Of a stretch of DNA of 64,000 nucleotides, positions 43,954 through 52,829 are shown piece by piece (the stretch's first letter is position 1; the number at the start of each line of letters is the position of its first letter). A model generated the notes under the pieces. It searched no databases and was not told the DNA's origin. It saw nothing but the letters and a program-made list of their open reading frames with translations. This stretch comes from JAADHX01 sp964569385 (GTDB lineage: Bacteria > Actinomycetota > Acidimicrobiia > Acidimicrobiales > Poriferisodalaceae). The stretch is from NCBI GenBank assembly GCA_964569385.1, contig CAZMUM010000005.1, positions 62,001 through 126,000 of the forward strand. The letters are read 5' to 3'. The position numbers were made by a program, and so were the translations under genes.

Positions 43954-45168
43954 TCAGACGGCGCGCAGGGTTGGCGACAAGCCCATATTACTTAGCTGAG
44001 AGCCGATCTCGCCCACATAGATTGGGTTCATCACAACGACTAGTTCGGGATCGTATTCGGCCAAAAACTCCGGCCCGACAATCTCCTGGCCTGTACCGGC
44101 CATGAAGAAGCCATGTTTGGTGGGGTTGATGTCGACGGCGTAGGCGATGTCGTCGGTGCCGAGGTTCGTCAGAAACGACACCCCTTTGGAACCGGCGCCC
44201 CAGATAACGGACTTTCCACCGGTCGCAGCAAGGTCGGCAAATCGAGTGCCCCACTCGTCGAGGGTCTTGAGGTAGCCCTCTCGGTAGGTGACTACACCGG
44301 CGCGCAGAGCATCGATGTCGTCTTCGAGCGGTAGCGGTTCGCCAGTGGCAGGAACGCTAGATGGACGAGCCTCGATGAGTAGGTATTGGTCGTCGTAGTC
44401 GAGCTCGAGGTGAAGCACCTCGAAACCGGTGGCGCGAAAGAGCCGAGCCAAAGATCCCAGCGAGAAATACGAGCAATGTTCGTAGTAGACATCCCAAAAT
44501 GCGACCTCTTCGAGCACCCGCTTTACATCAGGAAGCTCGAACAGTACAACGGTGTCTGGTCGATCGCCAATGGCACGCCGAACCATTTCCATGAACTCTT
44601 TGACAGGTGAGATGTGTTCGAGGGTATGGCGGCACACAACTGCATCGGCTTGGAGGCCCGAGTACTCCTCTGAGTAGAAGTCGGGGATCCACTCAAACCG
44701 TTCTGGGTGTTCGTGTTCGATGCGCTCGACATTTAGCGCTGGGTCGATACCGATGCCTTTGCCCGCGCCCGCGTCGACCATGAACTGAAGGAACTCGCCC
44801 ATCGACCCACAGCCGATCTCAAGAACAGACTTGTCGTGTAGGTCATATTTGTCGACCCAGGTCTTGGCCAGGTTGCGAGCGAAATCGACGAACTTGGCCG
44901 AGTAGCCCTGTGTTTCTTCGTAACGCGCCGAGTACTCGGACAACTGCGTGTCGAAGTCGGCGTTAAACAAGAAACCACAATCTTGGCAATAGGTGAGGGC
45001 AAGATCGCCGCGCGGGTACCCCTCGGCCTCGGCTCGGGACTCCAGCAACAGGCAGCTATTGGTGGGAATCTGATCCTCAGTAGCGACTAGCTCAAGGCGG
45101 ACGCTGTCGCATGCCGGGCAAGCCTTGATTCGACGGTCGGCGGCCGGTGCGGCTGTATCTTCGGTCAC
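43954..45168 (-). CDS. SAM methyltransferase of the zinc-binding C-methyltransferase type
   Basis: 404 residues from a GTG at 45168, just after the upstream stop. Zinc knuckles CPACDS and CQDCGFLFN, methyltransferase motif VLEIGCGSMGEFLQFM, then VVCRHTLEHISPV and the C-terminal IWGAGSKGVSFLTNLG and KHGFFMAGTGQEIVGPEF. Close paralogue of the protein at 35697 (both share WGAGSKG and VVMNP.Y). Probably methylates a nucleotide-bound keto sugar or a glycan end. In the operon RfbF-SDR-methyltransferase-methyltransferase-sulfotransferase. Confidence 0.82.
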   Translation of the reverse strand: MTEDTAAPAADRRIKACPACDSVRLELVATEDQIPTNSCLLLESRAEAEGYPRGDLALTYCQDCGFLFNADFDTQLSEYSARYEETQGYSAKFVDFARNLAKTWVDKYDLHDKSVLEIGCGSMGEFLQFMVDAGAGKGIGIDPALNVERIEHEHPERFEWIPDFYSEEYSGLQADAVVCRHTLEHISPVKEFMEMVRRAIGDRPDTVVLFELPDVKRVLEEVAFWDVYYEHCSYFSLGSLARLFRATGFEVLHLELDYDDQYLLIEARPSSVPATGEPLPLEDDIDALRAGVVTYREGYLKTLDEWGTRFADLAATGGKSVIWGAGSKGVSFLTNLGTDDIAYAVDINPTKHGFFMAGTGQEIVGPEFLAEYDPELVVVMNPIYVGEIGSQLSNMGLSPTLRAV

Positions 45169-45172
45169 GGCT

Positions 45173-46402
45173 TCACTCAACAATCTGCGGTGTCGGGACG
45201 GGCACGATGAATTTGCCGCCACGGGAAAGGTATTCGGCCTGCTGGGCCATTATCTCGTCCTTGAAATTCCATGCCAGCAAGAGCACATAGTCGGGCATCT
45301 CGTCGACGAGTGCCGATACGTCTCGCACTACCTGGTGGGTTCCGGGCATGTGCAGACCATGTTTGTGAACGTTTCGGTCGACCACGAAGTCGACAAGATC
45401 TGTGCCGATTCCCACGAAGTTGATGAGGGTGGCGCCCTTGGCGGCAGCACCGTAGGCCGCAATCGTCTTTCCCTGAGCCCTGAGATCGGTGAGCATCGCA
45501 TGAAGGTCGCGCTTGACACCGGCGACCCTGTCGGCGAATGCCTCATAGTAGGCAAAGGTATCCATGCCTGCGGCCTGCTCGGCGGCCAAGTACTCGCGCA
45601 CCGTTTCGCTTGGCTCATCCTTGTGGCCACAGTGCCAGCGCAGCGTCCCGCCGTGGAGACTCGGGAAGTACTCGACATGGTTTAGGAACAGACCATGGTT
45701 ACGCATTTGACGATCGATAGATGTGCACGAGTGGTAGTAAAAGTGCTCGTGGTAAATGGTGTCGAATTCGCAGTGTTCGATCAGATCCCGAACGTAGGGA
45801 TTCTCGATGTGGATCACGCCGTCGTCGGCCAGAAGAGTCTTCATTCCAGCAGTAAAATCGTTGATGTCTGGAATGTGGGCAAACACGTTGTTGGCGATGA
45901 TTACGTCGGCTTTAGGACCGGTAGCCACCAATCGATCGGCCATATCCTCACCGAAGAACTCGACGAGCGTCGGGACACCAATCGCGTTTGCGGCCGCGGC
46001 TGGTTCTGACGATGGATCAATGCCAAGCACCGGAATATCGACTTCGACGAAGTTCTTGAGCAGGTAGCCGTCATTTGACGCCAACTCAACCACCAGGCTG
46101 TTGCCGTCGAGTTTGCGTTCTTCGATAAGAGCCATGGCGTGCTCGCGAGAGTGCTTGAGCACCACGTCGCTGAACGACGAAAAGTACAGATAGTTGCCGT
46201 CGAAGAGTTGGTCCTCGGGAACGTCCTCGGTGATCTGCACCAAGGCCGACTCCGGGCAGAATACGAGATTCAGTGGAAATCTCGGCTCGGGTTTGTCGAG
46301 ATCCTCTGGACGAACCAGGGCATCAGCAAGGGGGGTGATTCCCAGATCGAGAAATGGGAGAAGGTTCTTGCTTCCCGACGCCCGGCACTTGTCAATTTTC
46401 AT
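45173..46402 (-). CDS. Deoxysugar C-methyltransferase family protein lacking half of its zinc cysteines
   Basis: 409 residues with the layout of NovU/TylC-type 3-C-methyltransferases: LLPFLDLGITPLADAL, FPLNLVFCPES, LVVELASNDGYLLKNF, ANNVFAHIPD, DTIYHEHFYYHS, LHGGTLRWH and the C-terminal AAYGAAAKGATLINF. The normal zinc site uses two CxxC pairs; here they read CRAS and CPES, so the second cysteine of each pair is gone. The catalytic His/Tyr-rich YHEHFYYHS is kept. It likely methylates a keto-deoxysugar produced by the adjacent cytidylyltransferase/SDR genes, which is inference from context. Confidence 0.82.
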   Translation of the reverse strand: MKIDKCRASGSKNLLPFLDLGITPLADALVRPEDLDKPEPRFPLNLVFCPESALVQITEDVPEDQLFDGNYLYFSSFSDVVLKHSREHAMALIEERKLDGNSLVVELASNDGYLLKNFVEVDIPVLGIDPSSEPAAAANAIGVPTLVEFFGEDMADRLVATGPKADVIIANNVFAHIPDINDFTAGMKTLLADDGVIHIENPYVRDLIEHCEFDTIYHEHFYYHSCTSIDRQMRNHGLFLNHVEYFPSLHGGTLRWHCGHKDEPSETVREYLAAEQAAGMDTFAYYEAFADRVAGVKRDLHAMLTDLRAQGKTIAAYGAAAKGATLINFVGIGTDLVDFVVDRNVHKHGLHMPGTHQVVRDVSALVDEMPDYVLLLAWNFKDEIMAQQAEYLSRGGKFIVPVPTPQIVE

Positions 46403-46416
46403 GAGTCGGTCTCTCG

Positions 46417-47448
46417 TTACTTGCTGGTCGACCAGCGTAGATCGGCGTCGAGTTCGTTGGACTCGAGCAAACGGCCAATCGTCTTCACCCGCATGAAGCG
46501 ATTTCCCTCGAGCTGTTCAAGGGTGAGGCCGACTCGTTGGTAATCGGCCAGCAGCTCCTCGATACCTCGGCGCACGGTCCATTGAGGCTTGAACCCCGGA
46601 ACCAGCCTGGCGATCTTGTCGCAACTGACCCGATAGTTCCTGATGTCATTGAAGGCTTCGTCGGCAAGAGTGACAACACTGTCAGGAACGATTTCCTCGA
46701 CCATCTTGGCTACGTCGCGAATTTGATAGTTCTCGGTGGTCATACCCACGTTGAACGGCTCGTTGTGAACGACATCGCGAGGTGCTTCCATGAGCGCCAG
46801 AAACGCCCGCGAGATGTCTTCGATGTGCACGAGCGGGCGCCAGGAGGTGCCATCGCTTTTTAGGAAGACCTTGCCGGTGGTGTACGCGAACCCAGTCAGG
46901 TTGTTGACGACCAGATCGCCACGAAGGCGACTCGACGAGCCATAGGCTGTCGCGTTTCGCAGGTAGGTGGGACTGAACGAGTCATCGGCCAACTCGCCGA
47001 GTGCCTTTTCGCTAAGCACCTTCGACTCGCCATAGGGAGTTACCGGATTGAACTCCCCCGATTCGTCGATTGGAGCATCGCTTGAGGCGCCGTACAGGCT
47101 GCACGACGACGAGTAGAGGAACCGGGTCGCACCGGCCTCTTTGGCCATCTCCGCAATGCGAACCGTGGCCCGGTAGTTGATGTCGTAGGTGCACTCTGGG
47201 TTGAGGTCGCCCAACGGGTCGTTGCTGATGGCGGCCAAATGGACAACAGCGTCGACGCCCTTAAGCATCTCGGGCTCGACGTCACGAACATCAACTCGGA
47301 ATGCTGGTAGATCGGCGGTGTTCTCGCCGAACTCACAGCCCTCGAACAAGAAGCTGTCCGCGCCGACGACGTCGTGGCCGGCGCCTTGAAACATGGGGAC
47401 TAACACTCGGCCGATGTATCCGTCGTGTCCGGTGACCAACACCTTCAT
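46417..47448 (-). CDS. NAD-dependent epimerase/dehydratase (extended SDR)
   Basis: 343 residues. Nucleotide-binding GHDGYIGRV at the N-terminus, VVHLAAISNDP, catalytic SSSCSLYG and YGESK. A ribosome binding site AAGGA lies upstream of the ATG. Next to a glucose-1-phosphate cytidylyltransferase and two C-methyltransferases, it probably acts on a CDP- or other nucleotide-sugar as epimerase, dehydratase or reductase. It lacks the length and motifs I would need to call it CDP-glucose 4,6-dehydratase. Confidence 0.85.
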   Translation of the reverse strand: MKVLVTGHDGYIGRVLVPMFQGAGHDVVGADSFLFEGCEFGENTADLPAFRVDVRDVEPEMLKGVDAVVHLAAISNDPLGDLNPECTYDINYRATVRIAEMAKEAGATRFLYSSSCSLYGASSDAPIDESGEFNPVTPYGESKVLSEKALGELADDSFSPTYLRNATAYGSSSRLRGDLVVNNLTGFAYTTGKVFLKSDGTSWRPLVHIEDISRAFLALMEAPRDVVHNEPFNVGMTTENYQIRDVAKMVEEIVPDSVVTLADEAFNDIRNYRVSCDKIARLVPGFKPQWTVRRGIEELLADYQRVGLTLEQLEGNRFMRVKTIGRLLESNELDADLRWSTSK

Positions 47449-47563
47449 CTGAGCATTTCCTTTGTTCCTAGAACCTGGTTGATTGAGTGTTTTACCAGTC
47501 GGCTACTTCGAACCACAGGTGAAGCACTTCGCGCGAGCGTTGACCCGTCCAGCGATTCTGCGT

Positions 47564-48349
47564 TCAAGATGTCGGGTCGTCCCAGACACGCCATGGTGCT
47601 TCGTTGGCCCACAAATCCTCAAGGCGCTTCTTGTCTCGGACGGTATCCATGCACTGCCAGAAGCCGTGATGTTTGAAAGCCATAAGCTGCCCGTCGGCGG
47701 CAAGACCTTCAAGAGGCTCGCGTTCGAACATGATGTCATCGCCTTCGATGTAGTCGAACACACCTGGCTCGAACACGAAGAATGCACCGTTAATCCATCC
47801 TTCGCCGGTTTGAGGTTTCTCGTTAAACTCGAGAATTTGATCGCCTTCTATTTCCATATGACCAAATCGTGCTGGTGGTCGTGCTGCCGTCAGCGTCGCT
47901 AGTTTCCCGTGCGACTTGTGGAAGTCAACTAGAGCGTGGAGGTCAACGTCGGCAACACCATCGCCCCACGTAACCATGCAGGTCTCGTCGCCAAGGTACG
48001 GCTGTAACCGTTTGATGCGCCCGCCTGTGGCAGTGGGCAGACCGGTATCGACAAGGTCGACCTGCCAATCGATTCTTGCCGCGTCGGAGTCGTACGGGCG
48101 AATCTCGCCGGCTGCGAAGTCGATCCGGAGGCTACCGGTCGTGGTTATCGCGTCTGCGAACCAGCGCTTGATGTAATCGGCCTTGTAGCCGCACGCCACC
48201 GCGAACTCGTTGTGACCAAAGTGAGCGTAGTACTGCATGATGTGCCACAAGATGGGTCGTCCGCCAACTTCGACCATGGGCTTCGGTTTCAATTCTGTTT
48301 CTTCAGACAAGCGCGTTCCGAGCCCGCCAGCCAAGATTCCAACCTTCAT
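47564..48349 (-). CDS. rfbF: Glucose-1-phosphate cytidylyltransferase
   Basis: 261 residues from the ATG at 48349, preceded by a GGGGAAA-type site. Nucleotidyltransferase signature ILAGGLGTRLSEET, KPKPMVEVGGRPILWHIM, WGDGVADVD and HHGFWQCMDTVRDK are diagnostic of RfbF/DdhA, which makes CDP-glucose from CTP and glucose 1-phosphate. It begins a nucleotide-sugar operon continuing into the SDR and methyltransferase genes. The dedicated CDP-glucose 4,6-dehydratase (RfbG) is not recognisable in the window. Confidence 0.92.
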   Translation of the reverse strand: MKVGILAGGLGTRLSEETELKPKPMVEVGGRPILWHIMQYYAHFGHNEFAVACGYKADYIKRWFADAITTTGSLRIDFAAGEIRPYDSDAARIDWQVDLVDTGLPTATGGRIKRLQPYLGDETCMVTWGDGVADVDLHALVDFHKSHGKLATLTAARPPARFGHMEIEGDQILEFNEKPQTGEGWINGAFFVFEPGVFDYIEGDDIMFEREPLEGLAADGQLMAFKHHGFWQCMDTVRDKKRLEDLWANEAPWRVWDDPTS

Positions 48350-48482
48350 TTTCCCCGACCTCTCATCGATGCTTGAGTGTGCACCACCATTGGCCTTCCC
48401 TGTCGGCAGCAACGCTCATTACTGGAGAGGCTGGCCGCACCAACCCAAGTGAAGCCCAGCCCGCTCCAACACTGCGACTTTG

Positions 48483-49394
48483 TCACGAACCATGCACCTC
48501 TTTGTATTCCGATGGCATTGGACCGACTAGCCCAACAATCAGGCCAGTGCCGTACGCGACGCTTCTGCTCGCCTCAACAAATCCGAGGCTAGGCGACCTG
48601 AAGTGTGAGCCAAGTTCGAGGGGCGCACCCAGAATCGACGCCAATCCGGCCACGCACCGCTTGAGTTTCCTGCCAACCGACGGCTGAGCCGAACGTAGGT
48701 GATAACTGCGGCCCCAGCCAACTCGATAGTGCCTACGCCACAGCCACCGAGCAGAAACTCGCGACGGTGGAACCGACTCGTCGACAATCGCTAGAGGGGC
48801 TGCCACAAAACGATGGCCATGCTGAGCCGCGGTTCTGAAGAGATACGTGTCTGACCCGCCGGTTAGGCGCAGCCGGACGTCAAATGGTGGATCCGCCACG
48901 TCGAAAAGTTCGATTGGAATCAAGACGTTGCTTGTTCGCGCGTGGAACGGCTCGATCGCGGATCCCGTCTCGGGCATGTCTCTCTGGAAATAACCTCCAT
49001 CGACAACCCACTTAGGTGGGGACTCTCCGAAGTTCGGCACCGAACCGCCCTGTACCACGGCGCGATTGCTACTGGCCCAGACACGCCCAAGCTCAACAAG
49101 ACAGTCTGGCCTGGGCTGTTCGTCGTCGTCGAAGAAGGCGACCGCGTCGACCGTAAGACCACGAGCCAATCTGACGGCTCGGTTTCGGGCAAACGGGATA
49201 CCGCGCTCGTCTTCGACAACGGCCGTGATGGGCCAGTCATGAGGAGCCGCTGGCACTTGCAACTCGCCATGATTGTCGACAACGATGAGAACAACGTCGA
49301 CATCGCCGGGCACCACGCATGAATCGAGAGCGTCGAACAACCTCGCCATTCCATCGGGTCGTCTGTAGGTGCACACCGCTATCGCCAACTTCAT
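48483..49394 (-). CDS. Glycosyltransferase family 2
   Basis: 303 residues from an ATG at 49394 that overlaps the flippase stop by 4 bases. The GT-A fold is shown by MKLAIAVCTYRRPDGMARL, VLIVVDNHG, GIPFARNRAV and the metal-binding AVAFFDDDEQP. The C-terminal part has a possible membrane-facing segment. Donor and acceptor unknown. Co-translated with the flippase, hence part of the glycan assembly line. Confidence 0.85.
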   Translation of the reverse strand: MKLAIAVCTYRRPDGMARLFDALDSCVVPGDVDVVLIVVDNHGELQVPAAPHDWPITAVVEDERGIPFARNRAVRLARGLTVDAVAFFDDDEQPRPDCLVELGRVWASSNRAVVQGGSVPNFGESPPKWVVDGGYFQRDMPETGSAIEPFHARTSNVLIPIELFDVADPPFDVRLRLTGGSDTYLFRTAAQHGHRFVAAPLAIVDESVPPSRVSARWLWRRHYRVGWGRSYHLRSAQPSVGRKLKRCVAGLASILGAPLELGSHFRSPSLGFVEASRSVAYGTGLIVGLVGPMPSEYKEVHGS

Positions 49395-50872
49395 GACGAA
49401 GACTCCCGATACAAGAGTCTTTCTAGTGGGGGCAGACCAATCCGGAGTAAGTCTCGTAGATGCGGATCGCGCCAGACCAGGAGCGTCGCGCCGTAGGCAA
49501 TTGCCCCCACGAGACTTGCACCTATGAGCGGTAGCCAGGGAGAGCCGCCGTCGAGCAGCTGCAAGGCGCCCCAAGTCGCAGCGAACTGTACTGCGATCGC
49601 AAAAAGTTGCCTTCGGAGGCTCCACCAGAACTCGCGTTGACTCAGATCGATGTAGCGGAACGCGACCTCAAGGGTTGGGATCAACAGAAGAGCGACGGCG
49701 CCCAAGTAGCCCCAGGCCACAGCTTCCACGCTGATCGTCAGGCCGATCGAATAGCCACCAAGTAGAACGATGGCGACGACAATGCCTCGGTACAGAAGGA
49801 CGTCGGTGCGACCTAACGCTTGGAGAACCACACCTGAGGAGTTGCTAACCAGCTGAATCAGCCCGATCACGCTCACGATCTGAATAAGAGGCTCGACCCC
49901 AACCCACTTCGACCCGAGAACCGCATCTGTGAGCGGGTAAGCCAGAACGATCAGAGGCACACTCATAGGGGCCCCAGCGGTGAGAACCACGCCAACGGTT
50001 CGCTTGAAGCTCGACCGCATGCGACCGGGGTTGTCTTGCATCTTTGACATCGCCGGAAAAAGGATGCGTCGATACATAACCGCGGTGATCTCAAGCGGCA
50101 CTCGATTTAGCCGATTAGACTGTGAATAGAGTCCGCCCGCCGCGTCTCCAAAGACTCGCGCCACCAGGAACCGGTCGGCGAACTGCGACACGAAGTTCAC
50201 AAGCCTGAACACCGAGAGATTCGTCGAGAACGACCGCACCGATCGCAGATGGTCGGCGTCGAAACTCCTGGTTGGTCGAAAACTCACTTGCCACCACGCG
50301 CCGATGGTGCCAGCGACCCCGCCGCACAAAGAGCTCACGACAAGCGACCAGACCCCCCACCCGGCAATCGCACCACCGACGGCAACTGCGGTACTCACAA
50401 CAACTACAACAACGTCGACCTTCACTAAGCGGCTATATGCGAGGTCGTGTCGAAGTAGGGCAAGCGGAACCATCCCCAGCCCCGCTATGGCGAACGACAA
50501 GACGGCAACCCGAAAGACGTCGACCGCGAGTTGGCTCCCAAGAACAGGCTGCAACCACGGCGCTACAAGGGCTCCGACCACCGTCAGGCCAATACCGACG
50601 GCGCTGTTGAACCAGAAGATTGTTGAGTACTGCGGCGGTCCAAGGTCTTGGCGTTGCACAATCGCAGCCGCAGTTCCCAAGTCGCCAATAACGGTGTCGA
50701 TGAACCTAGTCATGATGGTGGCGAGTGCCAGGACACCAAAAACACTCGGCTCCAGAATGTTGGCGAGAATAATTAACGTCGCTATCTGGGTCAGTTGTTT
50801 GGCTAGCTGACTGACTGCTACCCATCGACTTCCGGAAATGATCTCCGAAGTGTCCACGTGTTGTGCCTTCAC
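49391..50872 (-). CDS. Oligosaccharide flippase, MOP/Wzx-like
   Basis: 493 residues with about fourteen hydrophobic segments, starting SGSRWVAVSQLAKQLTQIATLIILANIL and including the family-typical SQSNRLNRVPLEITAVMYRRILFPAMSKM. This layout is that of Wzx/polysaccharide-export flippases, which turn undecaprenyl-linked oligosaccharides to the outer face. Placement among glycosyltransferases and downstream of a WecA-type initiator agrees. No Wzy polymerase is recognised in the window. Confidence 0.87.
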   Translation of the reverse strand: MKAQHVDTSEIISGSRWVAVSQLAKQLTQIATLIILANILEPSVFGVLALATIMTRFIDTVIGDLGTAAAIVQRQDLGPPQYSTIFWFNSAVGIGLTVVGALVAPWLQPVLGSQLAVDVFRVAVLSFAIAGLGMVPLALLRHDLAYSRLVKVDVVVVVVSTAVAVGGAIAGWGVWSLVVSSLCGGVAGTIGAWWQVSFRPTRSFDADHLRSVRSFSTNLSVFRLVNFVSQFADRFLVARVFGDAAGGLYSQSNRLNRVPLEITAVMYRRILFPAMSKMQDNPGRMRSSFKRTVGVVLTAGAPMSVPLIVLAYPLTDAVLGSKWVGVEPLIQIVSVIGLIQLVSNSSGVVLQALGRTDVLLYRGIVVAIVLLGGYSIGLTISVEAVAWGYLGAVALLLIPTLEVAFRYIDLSQREFWWSLRRQLFAIAVQFAATWGALQLLDGGSPWLPLIGASLVGAIAYGATLLVWRDPHLRDLLRIGLPPLERLLYRESSS

Positions 50873-50952
50873 CGTGGTTTCCTAGTTGGTGGCGCGGCCG
50901 TGGTCGCCCAACGTGTGCTTGTAGTAATGCACTTTCTTCCTTGGAGACCCAT

Positions 50953-51822
50953 ATGTCGAAGACTCTCGTGACCATCGGGGTACCGGTCTACAACGGCGCC
51001 GACTACCTCGATGTTGCCATGGACGCGCTGTTGGCTCAGACCCACAAGAATCTCGAAATCCTTATCGCCGACAACGACAGCACCGACGATTCGTTGGCCA
51101 TCGCCGAACAATACGCAGCTGCCGATGCCCGCGTCACGGTTCTTCGGGCCACCGAGAACCGCGGCGCGGCATGGAACTACAACCGTGTTGTCGAGGTCGC
51201 CAACGGGACCTACTTCAAGTGGGCTGCTCATGACGACATCTGCCTGCCCACCTACATCGAACGCTGCGCTGATGCTCTCGACAACGACGATGCGATCGCG
51301 CTGGCCTACCCAAAAACCATCATCATCGACGGCTCCGGCGACGCTCGCAAAGACTATGAGGATGGGCTCAACCTGGACGGCACCAGCTCGATTAGGAGGG
51401 GTGCGGCTCTTCTCTGGCGAGTAGGCCTTTGCAACGCCGTATTCGGGGTGATGAGGACCACAGACCTTCGTGGAACCGGCATGATTCAGTCGTTTGATTC
51501 GTCCGATATCTCGTTGTTGGCCGAATTGGCACTTCGGGGCAAGTTTCATGAAGTCGACGAACGTCTCTTCCTTCGCCGTCGCCACGAAGCAGCCTCTCGT
51601 AGCGCGAACACCAGCACCGAAGAGGTTGCGGCTTGGTTTGGCCCAGACGCAAAGTCTGGCCGAAGCGTCTCGCTCAACAAGGCATACCAAGCCGCTGTCT
51701 GGCGCTGGGATGCAAACATCGGGCGCCGAATCGCGGCGGCCGCGATGTTTGCAGCCGTCGGGCCTCTCGTCGAGCTGCGATGGCACCGCCGTATGCGTCG
51801 ACGACGTCGATCGAGCGACTGA
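50953..51822 (+). CDS. Glycosyltransferase family 2
   Basis: 289 residues from the ATG at 50953 with TTGGAGA upstream. MSKTLVTIGVPVYNGADYL, LEILIADNDSTDDS, WNYNRVVEVANGTYFKWAAHDDIC (GT-A DxD-like region) and LALRGKFHEVDERLFLRRRH. One of only two plus-strand genes in the glycan island, divergent from the flippase with about 80 bases between starts. Donor unknown. Confidence 0.88.
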   Translation: MSKTLVTIGVPVYNGADYLDVAMDALLAQTHKNLEILIADNDSTDDSLAIAEQYAAADARVTVLRATENRGAAWNYNRVVEVANGTYFKWAAHDDICLPTYIERCADALDNDDAIALAYPKTIIIDGSGDARKDYEDGLNLDGTSSIRRGAALLWRVGLCNAVFGVMRTTDLRGTGMIQSFDSSDISLLAELALRGKFHEVDERLFLRRRHEAASRSANTSTEEVAAWFGPDAKSGRSVSLNKAYQAAVWRWDANIGRRIAAAAMFAAVGPLVELRWHRRMRRRRRSSD

Positions 51823-51836
51823 CCTAGCCGCTATCT

Positions 51837-52817
51837 TCAGCTGGCGGTCATCTGGTCGTAGATCCACTTGTAGGTCTGCTCCATACCCTCTCGAAGAGTC
51901 ACCGATGGTGCCCAACCGAGCTCGGCTTGGATCATTTGGTTGTCGCTGTTGCGACCCCTCACACCTTGGGGTGCATCAGTCTTGTAGGAACGGTTGAGGG
52001 TTATGCCACCGATGTCCTCCACGAGCGAGACAAGCTGGTTGATCGACACGAGTTCGTCGCTACCGAGGTTGAGCGGTTCGATCACGTCGCTGTCCATGAT
52101 ACGACGGGTGCCTTCTAGACAGTCATCGATGTACATGAAACTACGAGTCTGCTCGCCATCACCCCAGATTTCGATGTTGTGGTCGCCGCTGAGCTTGGCC
52201 GAAATGACCTTGCGACACATAGCAGCCGGTGCCTTTTCGCGCCCGCCGTCGTATGTGCCGTTAGGCCCATAGACGTTGTGATAGCGAGCCACCCGGGTTT
52301 TCATGCCGTAGTCCTCACGGAAATGACGGGCCATGCGCTCGCTGAACAATTTCTCCCAGCCGTAGCCATCCTCTGGGTCGGCTGGATAGGCGTCGACCTC
52401 GCTCAGGGCTGTGATGTCGGTATCTGTCTGTTTGTCACCAGCGTAAACGCAAGCCGATGACGAGTAGAAGAGGCGCTCGATGCCCATCTTCTGTGCCGCC
52501 ACCAGCACGTGAGTGCTAGTCAGCACCGACAACATACACAACGCCCGGTTGTTCTCGATGAACCCCATACCGCCCATATCGGCGGCCAGGTTGTACACCT
52601 CGGACGCTCCGTCGAGGGCGGTCATGCAGCTATCTCGGAGCTCGAGGTTGAGTTGCATTTCGTCGACACCGTCGTGGTGCTGATACCACTGGTCGAAAGG
52701 TTTCACGTCGACCGACCGCACGTTGGTAAAGCCTTCGTCGACAAGACGCTTCACCAGATGGCCACCGATGAAGCCGCCGCCGCCGGTAACCACAACGAGA
52801 TTGTTCTTGCGTGACAT
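51837..52817 (-). CDS. GDP-mannose 3,5-epimerase-like SDR
   Basis: 326 residues. Beyond the SDR core (VVVTGGGGFIGGHLV, YGWEK) it shows features specific to plant-type GDP-mannose 3,5-epimerase: AADMGGMGFIENN, SSACVYAGDKQ with the catalytic Cys123, GGREKAPAAMCRK with the catalytic Lys195, WGDGEQTRSFMYIDDC and GVRGRNSDN. It would convert GDP-D-mannose to GDP-L-galactose or GDP-L-gulose. No GDP-mannose synthesis gene is in the window. Lies in the operon with the two GT4 genes upstream. Confidence 0.85.
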   Translation of the reverse strand: MSRKNNLVVVTGGGGFIGGHLVKRLVDEGFTNVRSVDVKPFDQWYQHHDGVDEMQLNLELRDSCMTALDGASEVYNLAADMGGMGFIENNRALCMLSVLTSTHVLVAAQKMGIERLFYSSSACVYAGDKQTDTDITALSEVDAYPADPEDGYGWEKLFSERMARHFREDYGMKTRVARYHNVYGPNGTYDGGREKAPAAMCRKVISAKLSGDHNIEIWGDGEQTRSFMYIDDCLEGTRRIMDSDVIEPLNLGSDELVSINQLVSLVEDIGGITLNRSYKTDAPQGVRGRNSDNQMIQAELGWAPSVTLREGMEQTYKWIYDQMTAS

Positions 52818-52829
52818 GTTCGTCCGTTT

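Noticed and set aside
49395..49625. Extended N-terminus of the GT2 gene ending at 48483
   Set aside because: It overlaps the flippase coding region entirely. The family start MKLAIAVCTYRRP at 49394 with a 4-base overlap is far more convincing.
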